DNA from: Slackia sp. ZJ119
GTDB lineage: Bacteria > Actinomycetota > Coriobacteriia > Coriobacteriales > Eggerthellaceae
Length of the DNA: 64,000 nt
Reading direction: 5' to 3'
Assembly (NCBI RefSeq): GCF_011039175.1
Contig: NZ_JAAKEN010000001.1
Location: 186,001-250,000, forward strand
Made by a program: the position numbers and the translations under genes. Below are positions 26,236 through 33,444 of the stretch, in pieces. Position 1 is the stretch's first letter. Every line of letters begins with the position of its first letter. Below the pieces are notes generated by a model that was not told the DNA's origin, did no database searches, and saw only the letters and a program-made list of their open reading frames with translations.

Positions 26236-27015
26236 ATGAACGAAGCTTTGGCCGACCGCCTCGCTCGAATGCGGCGCGACCAAGGAATGAGCCAAGAAGA
26301 GCTGGCGAATTCGTTGGGGGTGTCGCGGCAGGCCGTCTCGAAATGGGAGCGGGGCGAATCGTCACCCGACACGGGAAACCTCATCGCGCTGTCCGACCTG
26401 TTCGATGTGACGATCGACGAATTGGTGCGCGGCGCGTCTGCCGAGCCAGGCCCTGTGGCGGATGCTGGAAGCGCTGCCGAGCCGGCCGATGAGGCCGCCG
26501 CGGGCACGGACGCGCTGGCCGCCGCTTCTGCCGCTTCTCAAGACGTCCCGGCGCCTGCGACCGTCCCGGCCGACAAGGCCGTTTTGGCGGCTGCGGCGGG
26601 CGAGGGCGCCGCGAATGAGGCGCCCGCGCAGGAGCCGGCCGCTATGGCGAGCGAATTTGCCGCCCCGGCCGTCGCTGCGACGATGGGCGAACCGGCCGCC
26701 GCTGCGTCCTACCCGCCGCCAACGTCCACTCCCTTCCCGTATGCCGCTCCGGCGGACGGCGTGCCTGCCCACCGCGGGCCTGCTGCCGCTCCCGCGCATG
26801 GCTCCCCTGTTGTCGAACCGCGCCGCAAAGGCCCGCTCTCGACGTTTCCCTATCCGGTGCTCGTCGTCATTGTCTACCTCTGCCTGGGCTTTCTGTTCGG
26901 TCTGTGGCATCCGGGCTGGCTTTTGTTCCTGACCATTCCGCTGTATTACTGGGCCGTCAAGACCATCGAGGCCGATCCTGTTTACCGCGACAACCACCGT
27001 CACGAGGAGTGGTAG
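26236..27015 (+). CDS. XRE-family transcriptional regulator with membrane C-terminus
   Basis: A 259-aa protein. ATG 26236 has AAGGAG 7 bases upstream and encodes MNEALADRLARMRR; the longer frame from 26137 is not needed. The HTH_3 domain covers residues 5-65 (GMSQEELANSLGVSRQAVSK, SPDTGNLIALSDLF). It is followed by about 120 residues rich in Ala and Pro and two hydrophobic helices near the C-terminus (VLVVIVYLCLGFLFGLW and WLLFLTIPLYYWAV). A DNA-binding domain tethered to the membrane suggests signal-coupled regulation. It is immediately followed by the DUF4097 gene, a pairing that probably forms one unit. Confidence 0.85.
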   Translation: MNEALADRLARMRRDQGMSQEELANSLGVSRQAVSKWERGESSPDTGNLIALSDLFDVTIDELVRGASAEPGPVADAGSAAEPADEAAAGTDALAAASAASQDVPAPATVPADKAVLAAAAGEGAANEAPAQEPAAMASEFAAPAVAATMGEPAAAASYPPPTSTPFPYAAPADGVPAHRGPAAAPAHGSPVVEPRRKGPLSTFPYPVLVVIVYLCLGFLFGLWHPGWLLFLTIPLYYWAVKTIEADPVYRDNHRHEEW

Positions 27016-27017
27016 CC

Positions 27018-28097
27018 ATGAAAACCGCAAACGGACCGCGCCTGACGCGTAAAACGTACGTGAAGCTGGGAATCGTCTTGGGCGTATCGCTCGTCGTGCT
27101 GGTCAGCGCCTGGTCGTGCCTGTCGTTCGTCCCGACGCTGTACCGCATCGGCGATGCGGCAGAGCTCGCCGAGCCGCCTGCGGCCCCTGAAGCGCCAAAG
27201 GCGCCAGAGCTCGACACGGCGGCCGGCGACACGGCTTCCGATGCCGATGCTGCCAGCAAGGCCGACAAGGCCGACAAGGCTGCCGAGGCGAAAAGCGCCC
27301 GGTCGGGCGTCGATGCAGGCTCGGACGCCCCGACGCTCGCCGCCGCCTACCCCATGAAGGCGAATGGCGACGGTGCGCTTTCGCACGTCACGATGGACCC
27401 GTCCGAAGTGACTAGCATGGTAATAGACTGGCCGGCGGGCAGGCTTGACATCCATGCCGTGCCCGATGCCGACTGCGACGGCAAGATCCAGATCGTCGAA
27501 ACGACCGATCGGCGAGGCGCCGAGCCTTTGAACGTCGAGCTCGTCGGCGGCACGCTGCGGGTGAACGCCAATCCGGTGTTCGGCCTGATAGGATGTTCGA
27601 CCTGGGCGAACATGACGAAACGCACGCTTGAGATCGGCGTTCCCGAAAGCGTTGCGGCCACCATGCGAAGCCTGTCTCTGAAGAGCGCCTCAGGCGAGGC
27701 GAGCGTGTCCGGCTTGGGATTTCGCTCGATCGAAACCGATGTGGCGAGCGGCCGGTGCACGCTTGACGGCGTCGATACGCAGGATCTGACGGTCTCGCTT
27801 GCCAGCGGCGCGACGTCGATGGACGGCCGGGTCGAAAAGCAGCTGCTCGTCGACATCGCCAGCGGAAACGTGGACGTCAACAGCCGGACGACGCCGTCTT
27901 CGACCGAGCTGTCCCTTGCCAGCGGCACGGTCGAGCTGGGGCTTCCCTCGGATGCCGGCTTCACGATGGAGACGGAAAAGGTGTCCGGCACCTTCACGTG
28001 CGACTTCCCGGCAACGGGACCGGTCGTCGGCGACGGCAAAGCCCGTCTCTACACCGAAATGGCCAGCGGAAACGTGACCATCCGCCCGATCGGCTAG
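27018..28097 (+). CDS. DUF4097-family membrane-anchored beta-helical protein
   Basis: A 359-aa protein starting at ATG 27018, 2 bp after the previous stop, with GAGGAGTGG inside the end of that gene. It has a short basic N-terminus and one membrane helix (LGIVLGVSLVVLVSAWSCL), an Ala/Lys/Asp-rich linker (residues about 50-110), then a domain of repeated short beta strands typical of DUF4097 (LKSASGEASVSG, DVASGRCTLDG, SLASGATSMDG, DIASGNVDV, EMASGNVTI), recurring about every 20 residues. Such proteins often accompany regulators with membrane tails; a sensor or envelope-stress role is inferred. A terminator follows. Confidence 0.85.
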   Translation: MKTANGPRLTRKTYVKLGIVLGVSLVVLVSAWSCLSFVPTLYRIGDAAELAEPPAAPEAPKAPELDTAAGDTASDADAASKADKADKAAEAKSARSGVDAGSDAPTLAAAYPMKANGDGALSHVTMDPSEVTSMVIDWPAGRLDIHAVPDADCDGKIQIVETTDRRGAEPLNVELVGGTLRVNANPVFGLIGCSTWANMTKRTLEIGVPESVAATMRSLSLKSASGEASVSGLGFRSIETDVASGRCTLDGVDTQDLTVSLASGATSMDGRVEKQLLVDIASGNVDVNSRTTPSSTELSLASGTVELGLPSDAGFTMETEKVSGTFTCDFPATGPVVGDGKARLYTEMASGNVTIRPIG

Positions 28098-28164
28098 AAC
28101 GCCGAACGCATGCCGCATCAAACCGGCCGCGGGGCGAAGCGCTGCTCCGTCCCGCGGCCGCTCA

Positions 28165-28196
28165 AAAAGCCCCGGCGCTGCCTTGCCAGGGCTTTT
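28165..28196 (+). terminator. Intrinsic terminator after the DUF4097 gene
   Basis: AAAAGCCC (28165-28172) pairs with GGGCTTTT (28189-28196), giving an A-rich upstream and T-rich downstream stem usable in both directions. A GC hairpin CCGCGGG...CCCGCGG lies just before it (28128-28158). Confidence 0.75.
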
Positions 28197-28289
28197 CCGT
28201 CTTTCACGGTTGTTTTCTAGGGAAACGCTGGCTGCAGCTGACGCACGACGGCGGAAAGAGGGGCGGTCCTTGCGAAGGGCGCTTATTAA

Positions 28290-28543
28290 TATGAAGAATA
28301 TGTGTATTGGAGATTATTCACCCCGAATTGGCACTGCTTCGCATCTTTTTGGCGAAAGAACCGGCTTTCGGGGGCCAAAACGCGCCGTCCGAGCCCCTTT
28401 TTCGACGCAGTTCGCGCCCTTTTCGCGGAAAACTACCGCATATTTGCCACATTTTTAATTATTCTCAACTGTAAATAATAGTAAATTGATGCTTGAACGC
28501 CCGAAAAGCAGTCGCAAAATCTCCGCTACATAATTTCTTCACA
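28290..28543. mobile_element. MITE-like long inverted-repeat element, copy 2
   Basis: A non-coding element of 254 bp. Its 28-bp ends (28290-28317, 28516-28543) match as inverted repeats at 21 of 28 positions and share GGAGATT with copy 1 at 8103-8334. Internal blocks also agree with copy 1, for example CTGCTT followed by GCATC and TTTTGGCGAAA. It is AT-richer than its surroundings. It lies between the DUF4097 terminator and galE. Confidence 0.65.
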
Positions 28544-28740
28544 CAAGATAGAGGTGGAAACAGGAAAACCCTGCGCCGCCGGCGGCCCGTGGGCCAAAGG
28601 GGCGGCCCTCCGCCAGCGGCGATCCGCGAGCTGGCGGAGGCGACCTCTCATCGACGTGCACGCTCGGCCTTGGGACCGCCGGGCGCCGTTTGCACACGCC
28701 AGTGTGTGCGCTCGACCTTCAACTGTTGGGCGCGCGCACT
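28544..28740. other. GC-rich gap with hairpin downstream of galE
   Basis: No gene. CTCCGCCAGC (about 28609) and GCTGGCGGAG (about 28630) form a perfect hairpin, and GCACACGCCAGTGTGTGC (about 28691) is another stem. Either could terminate galE on the minus strand. Confidence 0.4.
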
Positions 28741-28770
28741 GGGGCGAGGCGGCTTTGACCAGCGCTTTTC
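28741..28770. repeat. Dispersed short repeat (GGCAAGGC...CAGCGCTTTT family), copy A
   Basis: GGGGCGAGGCGGCTTTGACC followed by AGCGCTTTTC resembles 45984-46012 and 30071-30100 in the same order with scattered substitutions. It abuts the 3' end of galE. Confidence 0.45.
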
Positions 28771-28779
28771 TCGGTGCGC

Positions 28780-29913
28780 TTACGCTTTGTAGCCGTTCGG
28801 GTTGTTCGACTGCCAGCGCCAGCCGTCGGCGCACATCCGCGCCAGGTCGTATTCTGCGACCCAGCCCAGCTCTTCGCGGGCCTTGTCGCAGGCCGCATAG
28901 TTCGTCGCGATGTCGCCCGCGCGGCGCGGCTTCACTTCGTAGGGGATTTCGTGACCGCAGGCGGCTTCGAACGCATGGATGACGTCGAACACGCTCGATC
29001 CCGTGCCCGTGCCCAGGTTGAAGATGCCCACGCCGCGCCGCGTGCCGTCCGCGTCTGGCTCGCCTGCGATGGAGCCCAGGCCGCGAGCCTCGCCGTCGCC
29101 GACGCGCCCGCCCATCCAGTCGAGCGCCGCCACATGCCCGCGGGCCAGATCGACGACGTGGATGTAGTCGCGCACGCCCGTGCCGTCCGGCGTGTCGTAA
29201 TCGTCGCCGAACACGCCGACCGCAGGAAGTTTCCCGACGGCAACTTGTGCGACGTAGGGCAGCAGGTTGTTCGGGATGCCCTTCGGGTCTTCGCCGATAA
29301 GGCCGCTTTCGTGTGCGCCGATCGGGTTGAAATAGCGCAGCAGCACGATGTTCCACTCGTTGTCGCCCACGTACAGGTCGGTCAGAATCTGCTCGAGCAT
29401 CGACTTCGTCCAGCCGTAGGGGTTCGTGGCGTCGTGCTTCGGGCAGTCTTCGGTGATGGGGATGAACTCGGGCTCGCCGTAGACGGTGGCGCTCGACGAG
29501 AACACGAGGTTCTTCACGCCGTGGCTGCGTGCGACGTCGGCCAGCACAAGCGTGCCGCCGATGTTGTTCGCGTAGTATTCAAGCGGCTTTTGCACGCTTT
29601 CGCCGACGGCTTTGAAGCCGGCGAAGTGAATGACGGCGTCTATGTCGTGCGCGTCGAAGACGGCGCTGAGCGCCGCGCGGTCGTTGATGTCGGCCTGGTA
29701 GAACACCAGGCGCGGGTCGTCTGCGCCCAGGCCTGCGATCGTGCGCACGCGGTCGACCGCCTTCTCACTCGAATTGCTCAGGTCGTCGACGATGACGACC
29801 GAATAGCCGCGCCCCAGCAGCTCGACCACGGTGTGGCTGCCGATGAACCCGGCTCCTCCCGTCACGAGAATGCTCAGGTCGTCAGCGTTTTTCGCAAGGC
29901 TTTTGTTGGCCAT
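28780..29913 (-). CDS. galE: UDP-glucose 4-epimerase
   Basis: A 377-aa extended short-chain dehydrogenase interconverting UDP-glucose and UDP-galactose with bound NAD. ATG 29913 has GGAGCTG upstream; the frame continues to 29964 without a better start. The Rossmann motif is TGGAGFIGSHTVVELL, VIHFAGFKAVGES is a family signature, the catalytic Ser/Thr region is FSSSATVYGEPE, and the YxxxK pair is in YGWTKSMLEQ. IGEDPKGIPNNLLPY and YIHVVDLA also match. It is slightly longer than the usual 330-340 aa owing to an insertion near residue 290 (RVGDGEARGLGSIAGEPDAD). It supplies galactosyl donors for envelope glycans; no Leloir partner is nearby. Confidence 0.95.
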   Translation of the reverse strand: MANKSLAKNADDLSILVTGGAGFIGSHTVVELLGRGYSVVIVDDLSNSSEKAVDRVRTIAGLGADDPRLVFYQADINDRAALSAVFDAHDIDAVIHFAGFKAVGESVQKPLEYYANNIGGTLVLADVARSHGVKNLVFSSSATVYGEPEFIPITEDCPKHDATNPYGWTKSMLEQILTDLYVGDNEWNIVLLRYFNPIGAHESGLIGEDPKGIPNNLLPYVAQVAVGKLPAVGVFGDDYDTPDGTGVRDYIHVVDLARGHVAALDWMGGRVGDGEARGLGSIAGEPDADGTRRGVGIFNLGTGTGSSVFDVIHAFEAACGHEIPYEVKPRRAGDIATNYAACDKAREELGWVAEYDLARMCADGWRWQSNNPNGYKA

Positions 29914-30070
29914 GGCAGCTCCTTCGTCGCGCTCGTCAAACAGGTGCAAGCATACCAGAACCATCCACGCCCCGCCTGCAGCCGCCGGGAATGCGAAAGG
30001 AAAGCACGGAACAGAAAGGGAGGCTGCTCGATTCCGCGTAGGGCGAGCATGGGCGAAAAGCGGCGCCTGC

Positions 30071-30120
30071 GGGGCAAGACGGCCTTCATCAGTGTTTCCC
30101 TAGGCGAAAGGCCGGGAAGG
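30071..30120. repeat. Dispersed short repeat, copy B (longest)
   Basis: GGGGCAAGACGGCCTTCATC and then AGTGTTTCCCTAGGCGAAAG, GCCGGGAAGG. The first half matches copies at 28741 and 45984; the second half (TAGGCGAAARGCCGGGAAG) matches 39958-39977. It therefore joins both halves of the family. Confidence 0.5.
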
Positions 30121-30188
30121 CTTTGGCGGGAAACCGCCTGCACATGCGTGAAAAGCGGCGCAGAATCCGGCAAGGAGCTGCATGCGAC

Positions 30189-30458
30189 ACGTCGAGCGGC
30201 GACCCGTTCGTTGCGCAGATGGATGATATACTTGAGCGGCGGCTGGAAGACGAAGAATGGAGGTCCGAAGTGCTTACGCTTGATCAGTACCTGGCCCTCG
30301 AACGCGGAGAAGGCATTGCGATAGGCGAAGAGCGAGGTATGGAATCGACGCTCGAGCGCTTGGTCGAAGCCGGTTTGCTGACGTCTGCGCAGGCGCAGGA
30401 ATTTCGCGCGTCTCAGGCGTGCGGGGACGGCGTTTGTGCAGAACGGCGCGGCGCCTGA
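30189..30458 (+). pseudogene. C-terminal remnant of an Rpn-family (PD-(D/E)XK) nuclease/transposase-like gene
   Basis: The frame encodes SGDPFVAQMDDILERRLEDE, then EWRSEVLTLDQYLALERGEG, a Glu/Gly-rich EGIAIGEERG linker and a small C-terminal helix pair (LVEAGLLTSAQAQEF). This order is typical of the C-terminal end of Rpn (recombination-promoting nuclease) proteins. The nuclease domain of about 200 residues that should precede it is missing; upstream is repeat sequence. It could be expressed as a 79-residue peptide from ATG 30219, but no Shine-Dalgarno is evident. It is called a remnant by resemblance. Confidence 0.5.
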
Positions 30459-30767
30459 CTCGGGGCGATCGTTTTCTCGCTTCCTTAACCAACACGATGT
30501 GTTGTCGGACGTTGTTGCAGCGCTTCGAATCAAGACAAAGCGCCGTGATGGACTGCCATGTTGGAAGAGCGTCGTGGAGGGCGCTCGAAGCTGGGCGTTT
30601 GGGCGAGACGGGAAGCCATGCGTATGAGGTGCGGTTCATCGAGCCGACTGGCAAGCCGTCGCAATTGACTGAATTCCCTATGACAATCATGGTATAATCC
30701 CGATGTTTCGATTCGGCCATAGAAGAGGAAGCGCGGCGCTCGGCCATGCGCTTCGGCGAGGAATGCC
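30459..30767. other. Gap with candidate promoter upstream of the NrfD-like gene
   Basis: No recognised gene in 309 bp. A short frame ending AYEVRFIEPTGKPSQLTEF may be a gene fragment but was not identified. TGGTATAAT (-10 at 30693-30698, extended type) lies 70 bp before the NrfD-like start and is the likely promoter; no -35 sits at the ideal spacing. Confidence 0.4.
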
Positions 30768-31652
30768 GTGCTGTTCAGCTGGTACATCATCTGGTATCTG
30801 TTTCTGGCGGGGGCGGGCAGTGGCGCGTTCCTCGTTTCGGCGTGCTGCTGCATGTACGACGCTTTGCATCCCACGCCTGACAGCCTACGGGCGGTGGCCG
30901 TCTCCCGCTACGGATTCTATGCCACGCCTGTGCTCATGGCTGCTTCGGTGCTCATGCTCGTGTTCGATCTGGGGCGCCCCGACCGCGTTTGGACCATCGT
31001 GCTCTCCCCGCTGCAGTCGGTGCTCTCCATGGGCGCGTGGCTGGTGGCCATTCTTGCGGCAGTGTCGACGGTCGCGGTGCTGCTGGCAGTGCTGAGCAGG
31101 AGCGTTTCCCGCATGCTGCTGTGGACGCTCTACGTGGCGGGGTCGTTGGCCGCTATCGGTGTCATGACCTACACGGGCCTGCTGCTCTCGGACATGACTT
31201 CCATCGACTTCTGGCACACTCCGTGGCTCGTCGTGCTGTTCGCAGCGTCGTCCGTCTCTACGGGCAGCGCGGTCATCATTGCCCTGGGTTCGGTGTTCAC
31301 GGCCTGCCCGCTCGCCCTTTCCCGCGGTCTTTGGCATGCGGCAGGTGTGGTGTGCGCCGTCGAGGCGGTGGCGCTGTCGGTGTTCGTTGTGTCGCAGAGC
31401 GGCTACACCGAGATCTCGCTGGAGTCGTGCCTGATGGTGGTGGCGGGGTATCTCGCTCCCGTGTTCTGGTGCGGGGTGGTGGGCGCGGGCTTGGTGGTGC
31501 CGGCGTTCGCCCATGCCGCATCGCGCCGACGGGTGAAATCTTCGGCCGCGCTGGTGTCGTCGGCCGGATCGCTCGTCGGGGGCCTGGCGTTGCGCTACTG
31601 CGTGATAGAGGCCGCCCTGTTCACGCCCATGCTTCCAGGGGCGGTGCTATGA
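30768..31652 (+). CDS. NrfD/PsrC-like membrane quinone-interacting subunit
   Basis: A 294-aa protein with about eight membrane helices. GTG 30768 follows GAGGAATGCC. The start WYIIWYLFLAGAGSGAFLVS and the later FDLGRPDRVW match the NrfD/DmsC/PsrC family, which passes electrons between the quinone pool and periplasmic iron-sulphur subunits. No ferredoxin or molybdenum subunit lies in the same transcript. Instead the stop overlaps a GntR regulator start by ATGA, followed by an SPFH protein. It lies 1.8 kb upstream of a full molybdoenzyme operon that has its own NrfD, so it may be an additional or alternative quinone module. Confidence 0.8.
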   Translation: MLFSWYIIWYLFLAGAGSGAFLVSACCCMYDALHPTPDSLRAVAVSRYGFYATPVLMAASVLMLVFDLGRPDRVWTIVLSPLQSVLSMGAWLVAILAAVSTVAVLLAVLSRSVSRMLLWTLYVAGSLAAIGVMTYTGLLLSDMTSIDFWHTPWLVVLFAASSVSTGSAVIIALGSVFTACPLALSRGLWHAAGVVCAVEAVALSVFVVSQSGYTEISLESCLMVVAGYLAPVFWCGVVGAGLVVPAFAHAASRRRVKSSAALVSSAGSLVGGLALRYCVIEAALFTPMLPGAVL

Positions 31653-32050
31653 CCGCCTCCGATCGCTTCGTGCAGATAACCATAGACGAGAGCAACGGCA
31701 TTCCCATTTGGCTGCAGTTGCGCAATCGTCTCATCTATCTCATCACCTCGGGCGTGTTCCGGGTGGGCGACAAGCTGCCCACTGTTCGTGAGATGGCGGT
31801 CGACCTGGGAATCAACTACAACACGGTCAGCAAGGTGTATCAGGACATCGAGCGCGACGGTTACATCGTGTCGAAGCGCGGGCGCGGCACTTTCGTGCAC
31901 GACGCCTATCTGGCAATGGAAGGATCGGCGCTCGACGCCGTCGACTCGCTGGCCGATTCGTTCATCCAACAGTGTCGGGAGCTGGGAGTTCCTCGGGGAG
32001 ACATAATCCCGCTGGTTGAGAAACGTCTCAAGGCCGCAGGAGGCGAGTAG
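31649..32050 (+). CDS. GntR-family (YtrA-type) transcriptional regulator
   Basis: A 133-aa regulator starting at ATG 31649, overlapping the NrfD-like stop by 4 bases (translational coupling). Winged HTH of the GntR class: IPIWLQLRNRLIYLITSGVF, DKLPTVREMAVDLGINYNTV, then SKRGRGTFV. A short C-terminal helical tail of about 55 residues (LADSFIQQCRELGVPRGDI), with no large effector domain, is typical of the YtrA subfamily, which usually controls its own operon of membrane proteins. It probably regulates the NrfD-GntR-SPFH unit, possibly also the reductase operon downstream. Confidence 0.9.
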   Translation: MTASDRFVQITIDESNGIPIWLQLRNRLIYLITSGVFRVGDKLPTVREMAVDLGINYNTVSKVYQDIERDGYIVSKRGRGTFVHDAYLAMEGSALDAVDSLADSFIQQCRELGVPRGDIIPLVEKRLKAAGGE

Positions 32051-32129
32051 GGAAGAGCGCTGAAACAAGCAGGATGGCCCGGTCGGCGGCTCACGTCGTG
32101 GCGGGAGAGCGGAGACGAAAGGCGAGCTC

Positions 32130-33083
32130 ATGAGGTTCAGCTTACGAGGAGAAGCGGAAGGCGAAGGCGCCGCTTCGGTTCAGGACAACGCCCATGCCGA
32201 TGCCTGGCGTCCAGTGGCGGTCACCGAACTCGAACCCAACGAGGCAACGCGCACCGGCGTGTATGCGTTCGCGCTTGCTATGTTCGTCATCGGTTTCGGT
32301 GTGACGATGCTGGCCACGTGGGCCTTCCTGTCGCCGATAACGGTGGTGGCGGCCGTGGCTGCGGGCTTCGTGCTGGCCGATTGCATCCACATTGCGCCAC
32401 AGTGGGAGCGCGTGACGGTGCTTCGACTGGGACGCTTCAATCGCGTGGTGGGCCCGGGCGTGTACGCGCTCATCCCCTTTGTGGAATACGCGGCCATCCG
32501 AGTGGACCACCGTACCATGACCTCGGCCTTTTCTGCCGAGACCGCGCTCACGGCTGATCTGGTGCCCGTGGACGTGGATGCCATTCTGTTCTGGGTGGTG
32601 TGGGACGCCGAGAAGGCGTGCCTCGAGGTGGAGAACTATCCCAAGGCGGTGCTCTGGTCGGCTCAAACGGCCATGCGAGACGCCATCGGTCAGGTGGATC
32701 TTGCCGACCTCTCGCTGCGTCGCAAGCAGATAGACCGCGAGCTGCAGGCGGTGCTGAGCAAGAAGTGCGAGGAATGGGGTATCACGGTTATCAGCGTCGA
32801 GATTCGCGACGTCAAGGTACCGCGCGAGTTGCAGGATGCGCTCTCGAAAGAAGCCCAGGCCTCCCGCGAGCGCAATGCGCGCATCATTCTGGCTGAGGTG
32901 GAGAAGGACATTTCCGAGATGTTCGTGGAGGCGGCAGAGGTGTACGATCGCAATCCCAGTGCACTCAAACTGCGCGCCATGAACCTGGCTTACGAGGGAG
33001 CCAAGGATGGCAAAGGCGTGCTGCTGGCTCCCAGCAGCTTGGCCGACGGCTTCGATTTAGGCAAGATCTTGGGCGAGGATTAG
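32130..33083 (+). CDS. SPFH/band-7 (stomatin-like, slipin) membrane protein
   Basis: A 317-aa protein, ATG 32130 with GAAAGGCGAGC upstream. Two N-terminal hydrophobic helices (FALAMFVIGFGVTMLATWAF; ITVVAAVAAGFVLADCIHI) form a hairpin anchor. The SPFH domain follows: WERVTVLRLGRF, GPGVYALIPFVEY, VPVDVDAILFW, then RDAIGQVDLADLSLRRKQID and WGITVISVEIRDVKVPRELQ. A coiled-coil region (ALSKEAQASRERNARIILAE) probably mediates oligomerisation. Slipins scaffold or protect membrane complexes; its link to an NrfD protein here suggests a role in organising that complex, which is inference. It lies 79 bp after the GntR gene. Confidence 0.9.
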   Translation: MRFSLRGEAEGEGAASVQDNAHADAWRPVAVTELEPNEATRTGVYAFALAMFVIGFGVTMLATWAFLSPITVVAAVAAGFVLADCIHIAPQWERVTVLRLGRFNRVVGPGVYALIPFVEYAAIRVDHRTMTSAFSAETALTADLVPVDVDAILFWVVWDAEKACLEVENYPKAVLWSAQTAMRDAIGQVDLADLSLRRKQIDRELQAVLSKKCEEWGITVISVEIRDVKVPRELQDALSKEAQASRERNARIILAEVEKDISEMFVEAAEVYDRNPSALKLRAMNLAYEGAKDGKGVLLAPSSLADGFDLGKILGED

Positions 33084-33284
33084 GTTGCCGCGTCCCAGAG
33101 CCTCGGGGCTCTCGGACAACGTGCCGGCCTAGACGTCTAAAGCGTTAGCAGCCTCATACCTTCAAGACAGCCCCATGCTCAGCGGGCAGAAGCGCTCGCA
33201 TCCTCCGCCGTTCCCTGCGGCGCACGGGGCTCCCTTTCGTACTCACAATTCGCGAGCCATAAGAAAAAACTCCATTTTCTCTTC

Positions 33285-33308
33285 ATAATCATATAAAACT
33301 ATGATAAT
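33285..33308. promoter_or_regulatory. Palindromic candidate operator upstream of the reductase operon
   Basis: ATCATA (33288-33293), six bases, TATGAT (33300-33305) is a perfect interrupted palindrome, extended by one further match on each side with one mismatch. It lies about 140 bp before the catalytic-subunit start, in the only strongly AT-rich part (33240-33320) of a 361-bp gene-free gap. The layout suits a dimeric regulator (GntR- or CRP/FNR-like); which one is unknown. Confidence 0.45.
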
Positions 33309-33444
33309 ATGCCAATACTGCAGAATCCGGCCGATTCTACGATGGGCAAGCCGAGGGGGCTATCTTCGTGAAGGATTCGACGATGGAGGTTGCGCAGCCT
33401 TGATTGCCGGCCTTGAGTATTCCCCGTAATTCTGAGGAGAGGAT

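Noticed and set aside
28774-30324. 516-codon frame antisense to galE
   Set aside because: It overlaps galE completely and continues into repeat sequence; no domain resemblance.
30419-30697. 92-codon frame before the NrfD-like gene
   Set aside because: Only its last 25 residues look protein-like; no start signal and no family resemblance. It may contain a fragment but cannot be supported as a gene.
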